The notes under the pieces were generated by a model. It was not told the DNA's origin, searched no databases, and saw only the letters and a program-made list of their open reading frames with translations. The position numbers and the translations under genes were made by a program. Positions 6,620 through 14,381 of a stretch of DNA of 14,381 nucleotides are shown here, piece by piece (position 1 is the stretch's first letter; every line of letters starts with the position of its first letter). This stretch comes from Chrysochromulina tobinii (Eukaryota > Haptophyta > Prymnesiales > Chrysochromulinaceae). Location of the stretch: NCBI GenBank assembly GCA_001275005.1, contig JWZX01002088.1, positions 1 to 14,381 on the forward strand, read 5' to 3'.

Positions 6620-9600
6620 CTGCGCACACACAGAGAGTGCATCGTTAGGTTGCAAAGAGCAGTAGGGAGGATATGCAAGGGAGGAGCGCTCCTTTGCAGC
6701 ACATGCAGCGTGCGGGAACGCAGAGCGAAGAGGGCTGCATCACACAAGAGCGGCAGCGGCAGAGTGCTGCTTTGCACAAGAGCGTCGTGCACTGGCATTC
6801 GCGCATCATCGATCACGAATGGGAGGGCCTAAATTCGCTTAAGTTTGTTCGTGGTGAAACGTACCGCATATTGGTCAGCGCGCCGTTGACGCCAAGCATC
6901 TTGGCCACATGCTTGGCACCTGCTGTCCCACCAATGTTGCTATGTCCGTATCTATCGCCGCTTATGTCAAGCTCCTTGAGCGTCGTGTTCTGTTCTAGTG
7001 CCTCGCAGATGGCTTTGGTGCCCTCCTCCTCCAACTTGTTTTCGGCGAGCGACAGCTTCGTCAGCCCGCCTGTGACAACGGCCTGTGACAGGTCCGACGC
7101 CAGCAATATTGCATCGGGCGGCTGGAGGCCTTTGCCGAAGAAGACAGCGGTGGTTTGATCGCGCCGGATGCCGCAGAGCGAGATACCCTTCTGCTTGGCA
7201 ACCTCAGCGAGCATCTTGGCGGACTTCGCATCAAGCTGATTGCCCAGGAGGTTGGTCAACGTCAGCGCGCCCATAACGGGTATGAGACCCGCAACGACCA
7301 TGCCTCCCGCGACTCCGACGCCCTTCCGATTCAGGTCCAGCTCCGTGAACGAGTCGGCGCGCATCTCCTTGATCGGGATCTCGTTGAACATCTCGATCTT
7401 GAGGTTTCCAAGGACAGCGGCTGCGAGCTGCCCTGAGCCGTCGCCCACAATGATGTTGTGACGGACGTCGACGCGTGTCAGCGCGCCATTGACGCTGATC
7501 AAGGAGGCAATCACAACCACAGAGGCAACGCCAAGATTCTTGCCCGAGAGGTCGAGCGTCTCGACAGGGTCGGTGCCTTTGAGCTTCTTGACAGGGAGAG
7601 CAAACCCATCCAAGTTCACCTATGCATTAGGGACCTCCAGAAATCAGTGCAAGAGGGAGTACATCTGGGCTGAGGGAGCACAGCTGAGCTCAGCGTACCT
7701 CCGTCAGCGCGCCATTAACGCGGAAGGCATCCGCAAGAGCATTGAGACCAGAAATGTCTGGCAAATTGGTCATTTTGATGTCACCATCTGTATCTTTGGC
7801 CTTAGAGACAATCATTTCCTTGCCCTGATAAACCACTTTGTCGCCCTCATTGAAGGAAGAGCCCTGGACCTGGCTTGCCTTGATGTAGCCAGTCTCAGTC
7901 ACCGAACAGAGATTGTTGGACGAGAGATTGAGACTCGTCAGCGAGCCATTAGCAGCGAGTGCTGGAGCTAGAGCTGCTGCCACCTCTGCACCAAGACGGT
8001 TGAGGCTGAGACTGCGCTCCAAACGAGAACATGCAACGGGCCATCAGCAGGCAAATGGCGGTTCCGAATCAAGTTTGGATTTTGGGCGACAAAGTTACTC
8101 GATTTTCGTCAGCCCGCCGTTGACGCCAAGAGCGGCGGCAAGCTCCTTGATGCCCGTCATGTCCCTGCCGTAGTCAGTGAGATGATTTCCGGACAGGTCG
8201 ACGCTCGCCAGCGCGCCTGTGACGCTCGTGCGGAGCGCCTCGGCGATCAGCTTGACACCAGCAGGGCCGATGTTCTCGGAGGACGCGTCCAAGGACATGA
8301 TCTTGCTGTCCTTGTTTCCGCAGATGCCGGCAAAGATGGCTCCCCAGCCCTCGTCCCCGAGCTTGTTGTCCCTGAGCTTGACGGACGTCAATGCGCCATT
8401 GACGCCAAGCATGTCTGCCACATGCTTAGCGCCTGCTTCCCCGCCAATGTTGTTGTAACCAGACAGATCGAACTCCTTGAGCGTCTGGTTCTGTTCTAGT
8501 GCCTCGCAGATGGCCTTGGTGCCCTCCTCCCCCAACATGTTGCTGGCAAGTGATATTTTGGTCAGCCCGCCATGAACACCCAGGGCGTCAGCGATTGCAG
8601 CGATGCCCTCTGCGGTGTAGGTGCCTTGTTGGTAGCCATTGTCGTCAGTCGAGATGCCGCACAGCTGGTTTCGGGAGAGGTCGATGCTTGTCAGCCCACC
8701 ACTGACGCGTGCTAGAGAGGTCTTCGTCAAAGCAGGGGCTAGCGCTTGAGCATCCTCTGCATCGAGCTTGTTCTGACTCAGGTTGAGCGTCCTCAGCTCG
8801 CCGGCACTGGCAACCACGGCCGCCAGCACGCGCCGCACCGTCGGCCGGTCGCCGCCGAGCTTCTGCGAGAGGTCGAGCGTGTCGCCCGTCACCCCGGCCG
8901 CACGCAGCAGCCCACGGCCGAAGCGGTCGCCCGGAATCTCGGCACCGAGCTTCACCGCATTCGCCCACCACGCGGGCCACTGCCACGGTGGCGTGCCCGA
9001 GAGCTCGGAGCCCTCGTCGCAGAGCGCGATCGCAGCAAAGTACTCTTGGAAGGAGAGGTGCGACGACTGCAGCTGCAGCGGCTCGGACTGCCATAGGCTG
9101 AGCAGCGGCAGTGCATCGACGAGCACGCGTTCGCGCACCGTGCGCAGCGCCTCGCGCAGCGCCACCGACAGGCGCGCCTCGCACTCCGCGCGCACGGCGG
9201 GCGCGCTCGCATCCATCGCGCGCTGGAGGAAGGCCACCTCGCCTACGAGGCCCGAGGAACATAGCTCGTTGGGCTCGAGCCAGTCGCTCATCGTGCCGTC
9301 GTCGGCAAAGGTGACCTTGTAGTACACGTGCCTGGACTCGTGGTCGGTCGTGATCACGCCGCGCCTGCCCTTGTGCTCGACGTAGTGACCCATCTCGGCG
9401 CGGCCGCCAAAGGGCTCGAAGGGCATCTTCGCCGCCTCGGCCCGGATCTTTGCGAGCGCCTCAGGCGCCTCCAGGCCGAGCGCCGCCTCGTCGAGCTGCC
9501 GGTCCTCAATGAGGCGGCGCTGCGCGACGTGCGCCTCGAAAAAGATGCGCTGCAGCAGCCGTTTGAGCTCAGGCGTCGCGACGCCTCCGCGCGCAAGCAT

Positions 9601-12600
9601 CGCGTCCGACGCGGTCGCGTACAGCTCGGCTACCGTCGCGGGCATGCCCACGCCCTGCCGCAGCTCGTACACGGAGGCGACCATCGAGAGCATCAGCGGG
9701 TTGCTCGTCACCTTCTGGCCCGTGTCGTCGCGCGGCATCACGTCGCGCACGTACGTCAGCAGCGCGGCCGCGCGCTCCGCGCCGAGGCGCTGCTCGAGCG
9801 CGCGCTCCTGCTGCTCGTCCGAGAGCGGAGCGAGCGAGAGGCGGCGGAAGGCGGCAAAGCGTGCCTCGTCGACGCCCGCCGGCCGCGAGGTGCAGAGCAG
9901 CACGTGGCCCTGCGGCGCGAGCACGTCGACCACGTGGCGCTCAATGTCGTCGCGCTTGGCGCCGGCCTCGTCGAGCCCGTCGAGGAGGAGCAGCGCGCGC
10001 CGCGCCATCATCGCCTGACGCAGCATGCGGTAGAGCGCGGGGCGGCTCGCCTCGTGCTCGAGGCGGAGGAAGGCGTCGATGAAGTTCCACGCGCCCACAA
10101 AGGCGTCGGGCGCCTCGAGCAGCCGCCGCTGCAAGACCTGCACCTTGACCAGGATGGGCACGAGCTCCGTGCGCTCGTCTTGGAGCGCGATCATCACCAC
10201 CTGCGACAGCAGCGTCGTCTTGCCGCTCGCGGGGCCTGCGGTGAGCAGCGCCGCGAGTGGACCCTCTGTTGGGCCGCCCTCGAGCTGCGCGCTGTGCTGC
10301 GCAAGCAACCATGCGGTCAGGCTGTGCGCGTCGCGGATGGCAGACGCCTGCGTCTCTGCCGCACCCCCCGTCACGTTGATGGCACCCTCGAGCTGCACAC
10401 TGTGCTGCGCAAGCAACCATGCGGTCAGGCTGTGCGCGTCGCGGATGGCAGCTTCACCAGTCAGCGAGCCGACGAAGGCAGGGACGGGCCCACGACGCAC
10501 ACGCAACACCGCACGGATGCAACCGCGGAACAAGGTGGATCGTGCCCAAAATCTCGAGCCGAGAATCGCGAATGCCCGCCTTTGCCCTTTAGCGGAATCG
10601 CGAACCATGGAGCCGACATCGGCACCTCCGCGATCCACACGCCCCTCGAGCTTCAGTCCAGGCGCCGGCGGCGGCGTCCAAGCGGTGCACTTGAGCTGCG
10701 GCTGCTCAACCCAAGCAGCACCACCGCCTGCGGTCGCCTTCCATGTCATAGTGCTCACGTCGGGCGAAGCTGCAGCTGAGTCAGCTAGGTACAGGAAGCA
10801 GACCTTCTCACCAAGTGATGACTCAGGCTGCCCAGTCCAGCCATTTCCATCGAACGTAATCCAGCAAGTTGCATCACTTGTGTGCTGATACGCGGGCCGG
10901 CCGTCCACAAGCTTGCCGACAACGAGACGGTACGTGCCCGGGTACTTTGCCGCTTCACCAGTCAGCGAGCCGCCCTCGAGCTTCAGTCCAGACACCTGCG
11001 TCTCTGCCGCACCCCCCGTCACGCTGATGGCGACGCACTGCTGCAGCGCGTCGAGCCGCTTGCCCGTGAGCGCGTCGGCAATTTGCGCGTGCTGCGCCCC
11101 GAGCCAGGGCGCCCACCACGCGCGCATTGCCTCGTAGGCGGCGTGCGGCAGCTCGCGCGGCGCGTGGTTCCACGGGTGCAGCGTGAGCGTAGCTGGTGGC
11201 CCGCCGCTGCCCTCAAATTCGAGGAGGTGGCAGAGGCCGTTGGTGTCCGTTGTCGCCACGTCGGCATCGCGCCAGCCGCTGGCCGTACGCACGGTGAGCG
11301 GCTGGCCGGCGGCGTAGCGCCGGGCGCCGCTGGCGCCGCTGGAGCGCAGTGCTGCAGTGACCATGGCCTCGGGCTGCAGCCTCTCGACCGCCGCGCGCAC
11401 ATTTTCGAGCATGGCTTCGAGCTGCTTGAGATCGCCTTTGCTGAAGAGCGGCGCCGCCGCCTCCACGCACGACCGCACGGCGCCGCCCGCCTCGCGCGCC
11501 GCGTGCGCAATCGTTTGGCACCGCGCCGCGCCGTCGGCAATCTCGCGCGCCCGCTCTCCGACAGCCCGCAGCGCCGACTCCGACTCCATCCGCCGAGCAT
11601 CCTCCGCCAGCCGGCGTGCGGGCTCGGCGAGGTCGCCAAGCGCACGCGCATCGCTGACGAACGCGGCGTCCCAGCCGGCAGCGGGCGGCCGCCACGGCAG
11701 CACCGCCTGGCTGCATCGGTCGTAGGCGAGCTCGGCGTTGTCCCCGCTCGTGACGGTAACACGCCCCCCGGTCGCATCGACGACGCCAAAGCGCGGCCTG
11801 CCGCCTGGGCCAGAGCCGCTGCCCTGCCAAGAGAGCAGCAGCAGCGGCTGTCCCTCCGCAAGAAGCAGTGACGAAGCGGCCGGCGCATCGACCTGCGGCA
11901 GCGGCTCCGCCAGCGCGACCACCGCGCTGTGTGACGCGAGCATCTGAAGCGACCCGAGCGTCTTTGTCAGCGCACCGACGGTGTTGCGCGCATACTCCTC
12001 ATAAAGGCTGATGACCTTGTCCTTGTCGCCCTTGCTCGTGAACTTGGACTTCTTGATCCGCTCAATGGCCACGTCAGCGGCTATTTCGAGCTCGCTCTCC
12101 TTAACCTCAATGGGTGTCACGTCCGCATCGCTGCTCAGCACAAAGACCTTGGACTGAAGCTTATCGAGGCGCTCCCGGAGCGCGGGGTAGGCCGTCAACC
12201 GCTGCATGAGCTCTCGGCTCAACGAGTCTTCGCAGCAGCACCTGCGTGGGAGAGTGGCAGGCGCGTGAGGGATGAGACGGGATCCCACATCACCTGCAGA
12301 ATAGGATGGGCAGCGCTCACCATCCGCGAGATAAGTACGGCGTCTCGTTGTAAAGCGTGTCGAGCCCCTCGCAAAGGCCGGGCGGTGCACCAGCATTCTT
12401 TGCCGCGACAGCAGAGGCGTGCGAGGCAAAGCGCACAATGGGAGGGGTGCGGCCGAGGTCGCAGCTCTCGATAGTTCCAAAACTGATGAGCGCCGCGCGT
12501 ACCATGTTCTCGTCGACGTTTGCGCTCAACTTGAACAAGCAGACAACGCCATCGAACTCGGCTGGCCGGGGTGGGATCTCCTCGATCTGGAGCACGGTCG

Positions 12601-13912
12601 TTGCAAGGATCGATGCATACAGCTGATTCATCGCCCCACCCTTGAGTGCGATCACGAAGGCTTCCTCCTGCCCCGGGGTCCTTGGATTCTGATACAGCGA
12701 TCCAAAGTCCCAGAACAAGGCTTCAATTCGAATTGCCATCCCCTTCAGAGCGCGTCGTAGCACGCGGATGCGCGAGCCGTCCGGATCCGGATCGCCTGGA
12801 CTGAGCCAGCCGTAGGTGAGCGCGCCGATGCTCCGATCTCCACGCTCGACGAGCGCTGCGGCCTCTACACAACTCAGCAGCGGCGACGGCGAGGCCCCGC
12901 TCTCTTCCAACTCCTCGAGCGCCTGCCGATTCGGCATCTTGAAGTTGGCTGGCTGCATCAGTAGCCACTTGACGCATAGCAACCGAATCGCTCCACGCAG
13001 AAGGACTTGTATGACGATCTTGTCGAGCTCTGTGAGCGCCTGACGCAGCTTTGGCGGCAGCGGTGTACCCGGCGTCAGCCCAGATGGAGCTGCCTCCGGC
13101 ACGTCAAGCCCGAGACTCACGAGCTTCCTCTTGTGTTGTTCGGCCATATCGACGAGAAATGCCGACAGCTCCTGCGCCGATGCACCTTCGTAGGCAGCCT
13201 TGATGTCCGCGTCTGGGCTCTCGTCGGTCAAAGCAGAGGCACCCGCACCCATGCCACCTCGGATGCGCAAAATCCCCACCAGTCGCTCCCCTGCCGCCTC
13301 TGCAGACGCCGCCTCTCCCTCCGTCGCCGCTCTGGCCGCCGGCAGCACAACCTCCGTCTTCTTCCGCCTACGGCTGGCGGCCCTGGCGACGAGCCTGAGG
13401 ATCTTGGTGCACGAGATGATGAAGACATGCACGGCGGAGGTAACCACGAAGAGCCAGAGGCGAGGATTCGTGAGGAACCAGTGCAGAACTACGAGGATAG
13501 AGAGCGCGCCGTCCTTGTCGCGATTGAACGCATTGAACGCCAAGAGCTCCTCGATGAATCGAATGGCCGGGTCGATGAAATACCCCACGGTGGCGCGCGG
13601 CTTCACCCACTGGCTTTGCTTCAGGGCACCCATCATGCCGTCGAGAGAGCAAGTGCGAGAGATGAGCCCCATCGCAGGCTCACGCGTGCACTGGGTGCCA
13701 TGGGCTACGAACTCGGCGGGGAAAGCGACGCCGCTGCTTACCGTGGCTGCTGCCGCAGCAAGCGACGAGTTGTAGGGCGGCGGGGCTGAACAACGGGCCT
13801 GAGTCGCATTATCGCCGCCGGCCGAGCCGATCATTAGGGTCGAAACCTTGCCCAGGAGCGGATCGAGTCGAGTTGAGACCGTCAAGAGCGCGAGGAGAGA
13901 GCTGTACGCCAT
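6535..13912 (-). CDS. NACHT-LRR (NLR-like) protein with membrane segment, TIR/HET-like and RRM-like N-terminal domains; 5 exons
   Basis: Exons on the minus strand: 13912-12321, 12241-8099, 8011-7699, 7619-6865, 6619-6535. All introns are GT...AG (79, 87, 79, 245 nt), phases close, and the spliced product is 2295 residues plus TGA. Each junction restores a motif: SRGW|CCCEDS, LTKI|DLSLNRLG, ALTE|VNLDGF, LTNM|RLEHN. Order: hydrophobic N-terminus and membrane segment (~136-169), TIR/HET-like domain with RRM-like insert (~361-545), helical linker, beta-rich GTYRL domain (~950-1052), NACHT (~1193-1400; P-loop GPASGKTT 1200-1207, Walker B LLLLDGLDE 1281-1289, TSRP 1315-1318, SNPL 1377-1380), LSFQEYFAA (1593-1601), and RI-type LRRs (~1652-2295). 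NACHT-LRR proteins are ATP-switched sensors that oligomerise on ligand binding. The start at 13912 has AAAATGG context; an in-frame ATG at 14080 would add 56 residues. The ligand is unknown. Confidence 0.85.
6620..6864 (-). other. Intron 4 (245 nt)
   Basis: Donor ATGCG|GTACGT, a likely branch site CCTAAC, and a pyrimidine/TG-rich acceptor TGTGTGTGCGCAG|CCTT. Splicing makes CG+C = Arg2268 and completes LTNMRLEHNFLDE. If retained, the protein would end 20-odd residues later with an unrelated tail. Confidence 0.8.
6865..7619 (-). CDS. Exon 4 of the NLR-like gene: C-terminal LRRs
   Basis: Residues 2017-2268. Repeats include TLDLSGKNLGVAS, RVDVRHN, ELDLNRKGVGVAG, LTNLLGNQLDAKS, KLSLAENKLEEEG and ELDISGDRYGHSN. 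Repeat length is irregular: two long loops (around NEIPIKEMRADSF and GIRRDQTTAVFFGKGLQPPD) extend the usual ~28-residue RI-type unit. The last two repeats duplicate a cassette in exon 2. Confidence 0.8.
6874..7070 (-). repeat. LRR cassette copy A (paralogue of 8387-8571)
   Basis: About 185-197 bp of strongly similar DNA in the same orientation as 8387-8571. It encodes EEGTKAICEALEQNTTLKEL and NIGGTAGAKHVAKMLGVNG. Copy A has four extra codons between D(I/L)SG and NIGG. This is a two-repeat intragenic duplication about 1.5 kb apart. Confidence 0.8.
7620..7698 (-). other. Intron 3 (79 nt)
   Basis: Donor GGAG|GTACGC and acceptor AATGCATAG|GTGAAC, phase 0. It joins ALTE to VNLDGFALP, a natural LRR boundary. 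Without it the frame ends at TGA nine bases in. Confidence 0.8.
7699..8011 (-). CDS. Exon 3 of the NLR-like gene: LRRs with an SH3-like insertion
   Basis: Residues 1912-2016. Two LRR cores (LSLNRLGAEV, SLNLSSNNLC) precede an inserted beta-like segment (FNEGDKVVYQGKEMIVSK, DTDGDIKM; ~1965-1992), then the repeat tail ISGLNALADAFRVNGALTE resumes. The insertion resembles a small SH3/Tudor-like barrel fragment. The exon ends exactly at a codon boundary. Confidence 0.8.
8012..8098 (-). other. Intron 2 (87 nt)
   Basis: Donor ATCGA|GTAACT and acceptor GGAGCGCAG|TCTCAGC. Splicing gives GA+T = Asp1912 and restores the LRR core LTKIDLSLNRLGAEV. Without it the frame ends at TAA inside the donor. Confidence 0.85.
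8099..12241 (-). CDS. Exon 2 of the NLR-like gene: linker, GTYRL domain, NACHT ATPase, first LRRs
   Basis: Residues 531-1912. It opens with the end of the TIR/HET-like domain and a helical segment (SKFTSKGDKDKVISLYEEYA). Next come an Ala/Arg-rich helical region (to ~830), a beta-rich module with YPGTYRLV, DGRPAYQH, WITFDGNGW and a final LKC (~950-1052), and an irregular zone of internal repeats (~1060-1186). NACHT follows: Lys1205 in the P-loop, Asp1285, Asp1288 and Glu1289 in Walker B, Arg1317 in the TSRP sensor, SNPL in the winged-helix region. An SH3-like insertion (GHYVEHKGRRGVITT...YYKVTFADDG..SDWL, ~1480-1520) separates NACHT from the LSFQEYFAA helix. LRRs start near 1652 (TLDLSQ, TLNLSQNKLD, SIDLSRNQLC, KISLASNMLG). 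Confidence 0.85.
8387..8571 (-). repeat. LRR cassette copy B (paralogue of 6874-7070)
   Basis: Encodes EEGTKAICEALEQNQTLKEF and NIGGEAGAKHVADMLGVNG in exon 2. It shares long identical DNA runs with copy A, such as GTTCTGTTCTAGTGCCTCGC and AGATGGC on the plus strand. Confidence 0.8.
10277..10451 (-). repeat. 108-bp tandem duplication just upstream of the P-loop
   Basis: The 67-bp segments 10277-10343 and 10385-10451 differ at only two positions and start 108 bp (36 codons) apart. Each encodes AIRDAHSLTAWLLAQHS followed by [AV]QLEG. The spacer encodes a second copy of the VTGGAAETQ motif also present near 11010. The near identity points to a recent event. Confidence 0.9.
10471..10641 (-). other. 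171-bp in-frame insertion splitting a repeated LKLEG-GSLTGEAA motif
   Basis: Near 10950-10990 the gene encodes GLKLEGGSLTGEAA without interruption. Here the same peptide and DNA are split: GLKLEG, then 57 extra codons (Arg-rich, low similarity to anything I know), then GSLTGEAA. There is no stop and the frame is kept. No canonical GT-AG pair matches the exact ends, although GTGTGG just inside and GGTGAAG further on could form an intron in compatible phase. Confidence 0.65.
12242..12320 (-). other. Intron 1 (79 nt)
   Basis: Donor ATG|GTGAGCGC and acceptor CTCTCCCACGCAG|GTGC. Splicing joins TG+G into Trp531 and continues TGC TGC TGC GAA GAC (CCCED). Without it exon 1 stops at a TGA four bases into the intron. 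Confidence 0.85.
12321..13912 (-). CDS. Exon 1 of the NLR-like gene: membrane segment, TIR/HET-like domain with RRM-like insert
   Basis: Residues 1-530 plus two bases of Trp531. Residues 1-135 start with a hydrophobic stretch (MAYSSLLALLTV) and contain several Cys and two N-glycosylation sequons (NAT, NSS), compatible with an external segment. Residues 136-169 are strongly hydrophobic (LSILVVLHWFL, then LWLFVVTSAVHVFIISC), followed by basic ASRRRKK, fitting a membrane hairpin or anchor. MGAGASAL at 221-228 looks like a buried myristoylation-type gene start. From ~361: TYGWLSPGDPDPDG, EALFWDFGSLYQNPRT, EEAF..AL....LYAS and TTVLQ alternate strands and helices like a TIR/HET-type fold. Residues ~454-509 (VVCLFKL...FGTIESCDL...PIVRFASHASAVAA) look like a compact RRM. 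CEGLDTLYNE..YLSRGW then resumes the host domain. Confidence 0.8.
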
Positions 13913-14254
13913 TTTGTGCCTTCCAAGGCGCACCGCTCCACAAGGGCGTTGTGGGGAGAGGCTGCCAGTTGATGACGTGGCACGTGGGAGCGAGGTGTGA
14001 AAAGTCGTAGGGCGCCGTCCCGGTATATCAATCAGCTGAGAAGGGGGCAAGGGCCGGTGCTGCGACGCGTTGATTTTCATTACGGAGTTCGCTACCCGCG
14101 CCTTCAGCTAAACAGCTACAGCCTACACCATCCGAATAGAGCGTGTGCCATGACCGGGGTCACAGCGTCACACACTGGACTCTCGAAATGAGACACATGC
14201 AGGTGGAGAGCTGAGAAACATCGTTCTATAACACACAGACCCACATTCATTCAC
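13913..14254. promoter_or_regulatory. 5' flank of the NLR-like gene
   Basis: No convincing CDS. An in-frame minus-strand ATG at 14080 with G at -3 could extend the NLR-like protein by 56 basic, Pro/Ser-rich residues; otherwise this is leader and promoter. A TATAGAACG string on the minus strand at ~14230-14222 lies ~150 bp from ATG 14080, which is weak evidence for a TATA-like element. Confidence 0.35.
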
Positions 14255-14381
14255 ATGGCGGTTGCCGCACGGCGGGCCCACGGGGGCGGTTTAGGACGTA
14301 GGACCGGTGACGCGGCTACGCGGCTCCGGCCGCAGGGAGTACTTCGATATGGAGCGAGGCGCAGGCGGAGGCGCGGGCGAG
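14255..14381 (+). CDS. Possible 5' end of a further plus-strand gene (partial)
   Basis: An ATG at 14255 opens 42 codons to the window edge (MAVAARRAHGGGLGRRTGD...), with a jump to coding-like GC content. The Arg/Gly-rich peptide is unrecognisable, and GC-rich DNA often lacks stops by chance. A second ATG at 14349 opens another frame. It would be divergent from the NLR-like gene. Confidence 0.2.
   Translation, partial: MAVAARRAHGGGLGRRTGDAATRLRPQGVLRYGARRRRRRGR

Noticed and set aside
9328-10779. 483-residue plus-strand open frame
   Set aside because: Antisense to the NACHT exon, where motifs are unambiguous; composition is His/Arg/Leu-rich shadow.
12322-12480. Start of the exon 2 frame at ATG 12480
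   Set aside because: Here it overlaps exon 1 in another frame and continues into intron 1; the exon 1 frame carries the SRGW motif that continues into CCCED only after splicing.
13250-13270. Ubiquitin-like LRIRGG end
   Set aside because: No beta-grasp sequence precedes it; the upstream region is Ala/Glu-rich after a membrane segment.
1-14381. CRISPR array, bacterial operon or tRNA/rRNA genes
   Set aside because: No regularly spaced repeats, no cloverleaf or rRNA core sequence, and spliceosomal introns indicate a eukaryotic nuclear locus.

Overview
The window looks like nuclear DNA of a GC-rich unicellular alga, most likely a haptophyte (Emiliania/Chrysochromulina/Prymnesium-type). The reasons are long Ala/Gly/Pro-rich proteins, (GCC)n-driven homopolymers, short GT-AG spliceosomal introns, a Pelle/RLK-like kinase, and a very large NACHT-LRR protein whose LRRs carry the 'VNGALT' signature I associate with algal proteomes. 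The lineage call is inference from style; no marker gene is present.

Layout. Positions 1-337 are an upstream region with a small uORF that ends just before gene 1. Gene 1 (338-1735, +) is an unrecognised Ala-rich coiled-coil protein. A short spacer with two different tandem duplications leads to gene 2 (2071-4506, +), an IRAK/Pelle-like kinase with about 461 low-complexity residues inserted in its activation segment. Positions 4507-6534 have no convincing gene but hold a cluster of G/C-rich hairpins (5013-5348), a three-unit minisatellite (6010-6205) and short microsatellites. The second half is one five-exon gene on the minus strand (13912 down to 6535). I rebuilt it from open frames plus splice sites; all reading phases close exactly, giving 2295 residues. 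It encodes a membrane-anchored N-terminus, a TIR/HET-like Rossmann-type domain interrupted by an RRM-like segment, a helical linker, a beta-rich 'GTYRL' domain, a NACHT ATPase, and about 15 ribonuclease-inhibitor-type LRRs with SH3-like insertions. Positions 13913-14381 are its 5' flank, with a possible new plus-strand gene running off the end.

How they might work together (inference): the kinase and the NACHT-LRR protein belong to families used for intracellular sensing and immune-type signalling in plants and animals. Here they lie convergently, 2 kb apart. The kinase is a non-RD type (HHD in place of HRD), and in plants that class is linked to innate-immunity receptors. Nothing in the sequence proves a shared pathway.

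The most notable findings are the translated 461-residue insertion in the kinase activation loop, the composite architecture of the NLR-like protein with recent internal shuffling next to its P-loop, and the hairpin cluster.
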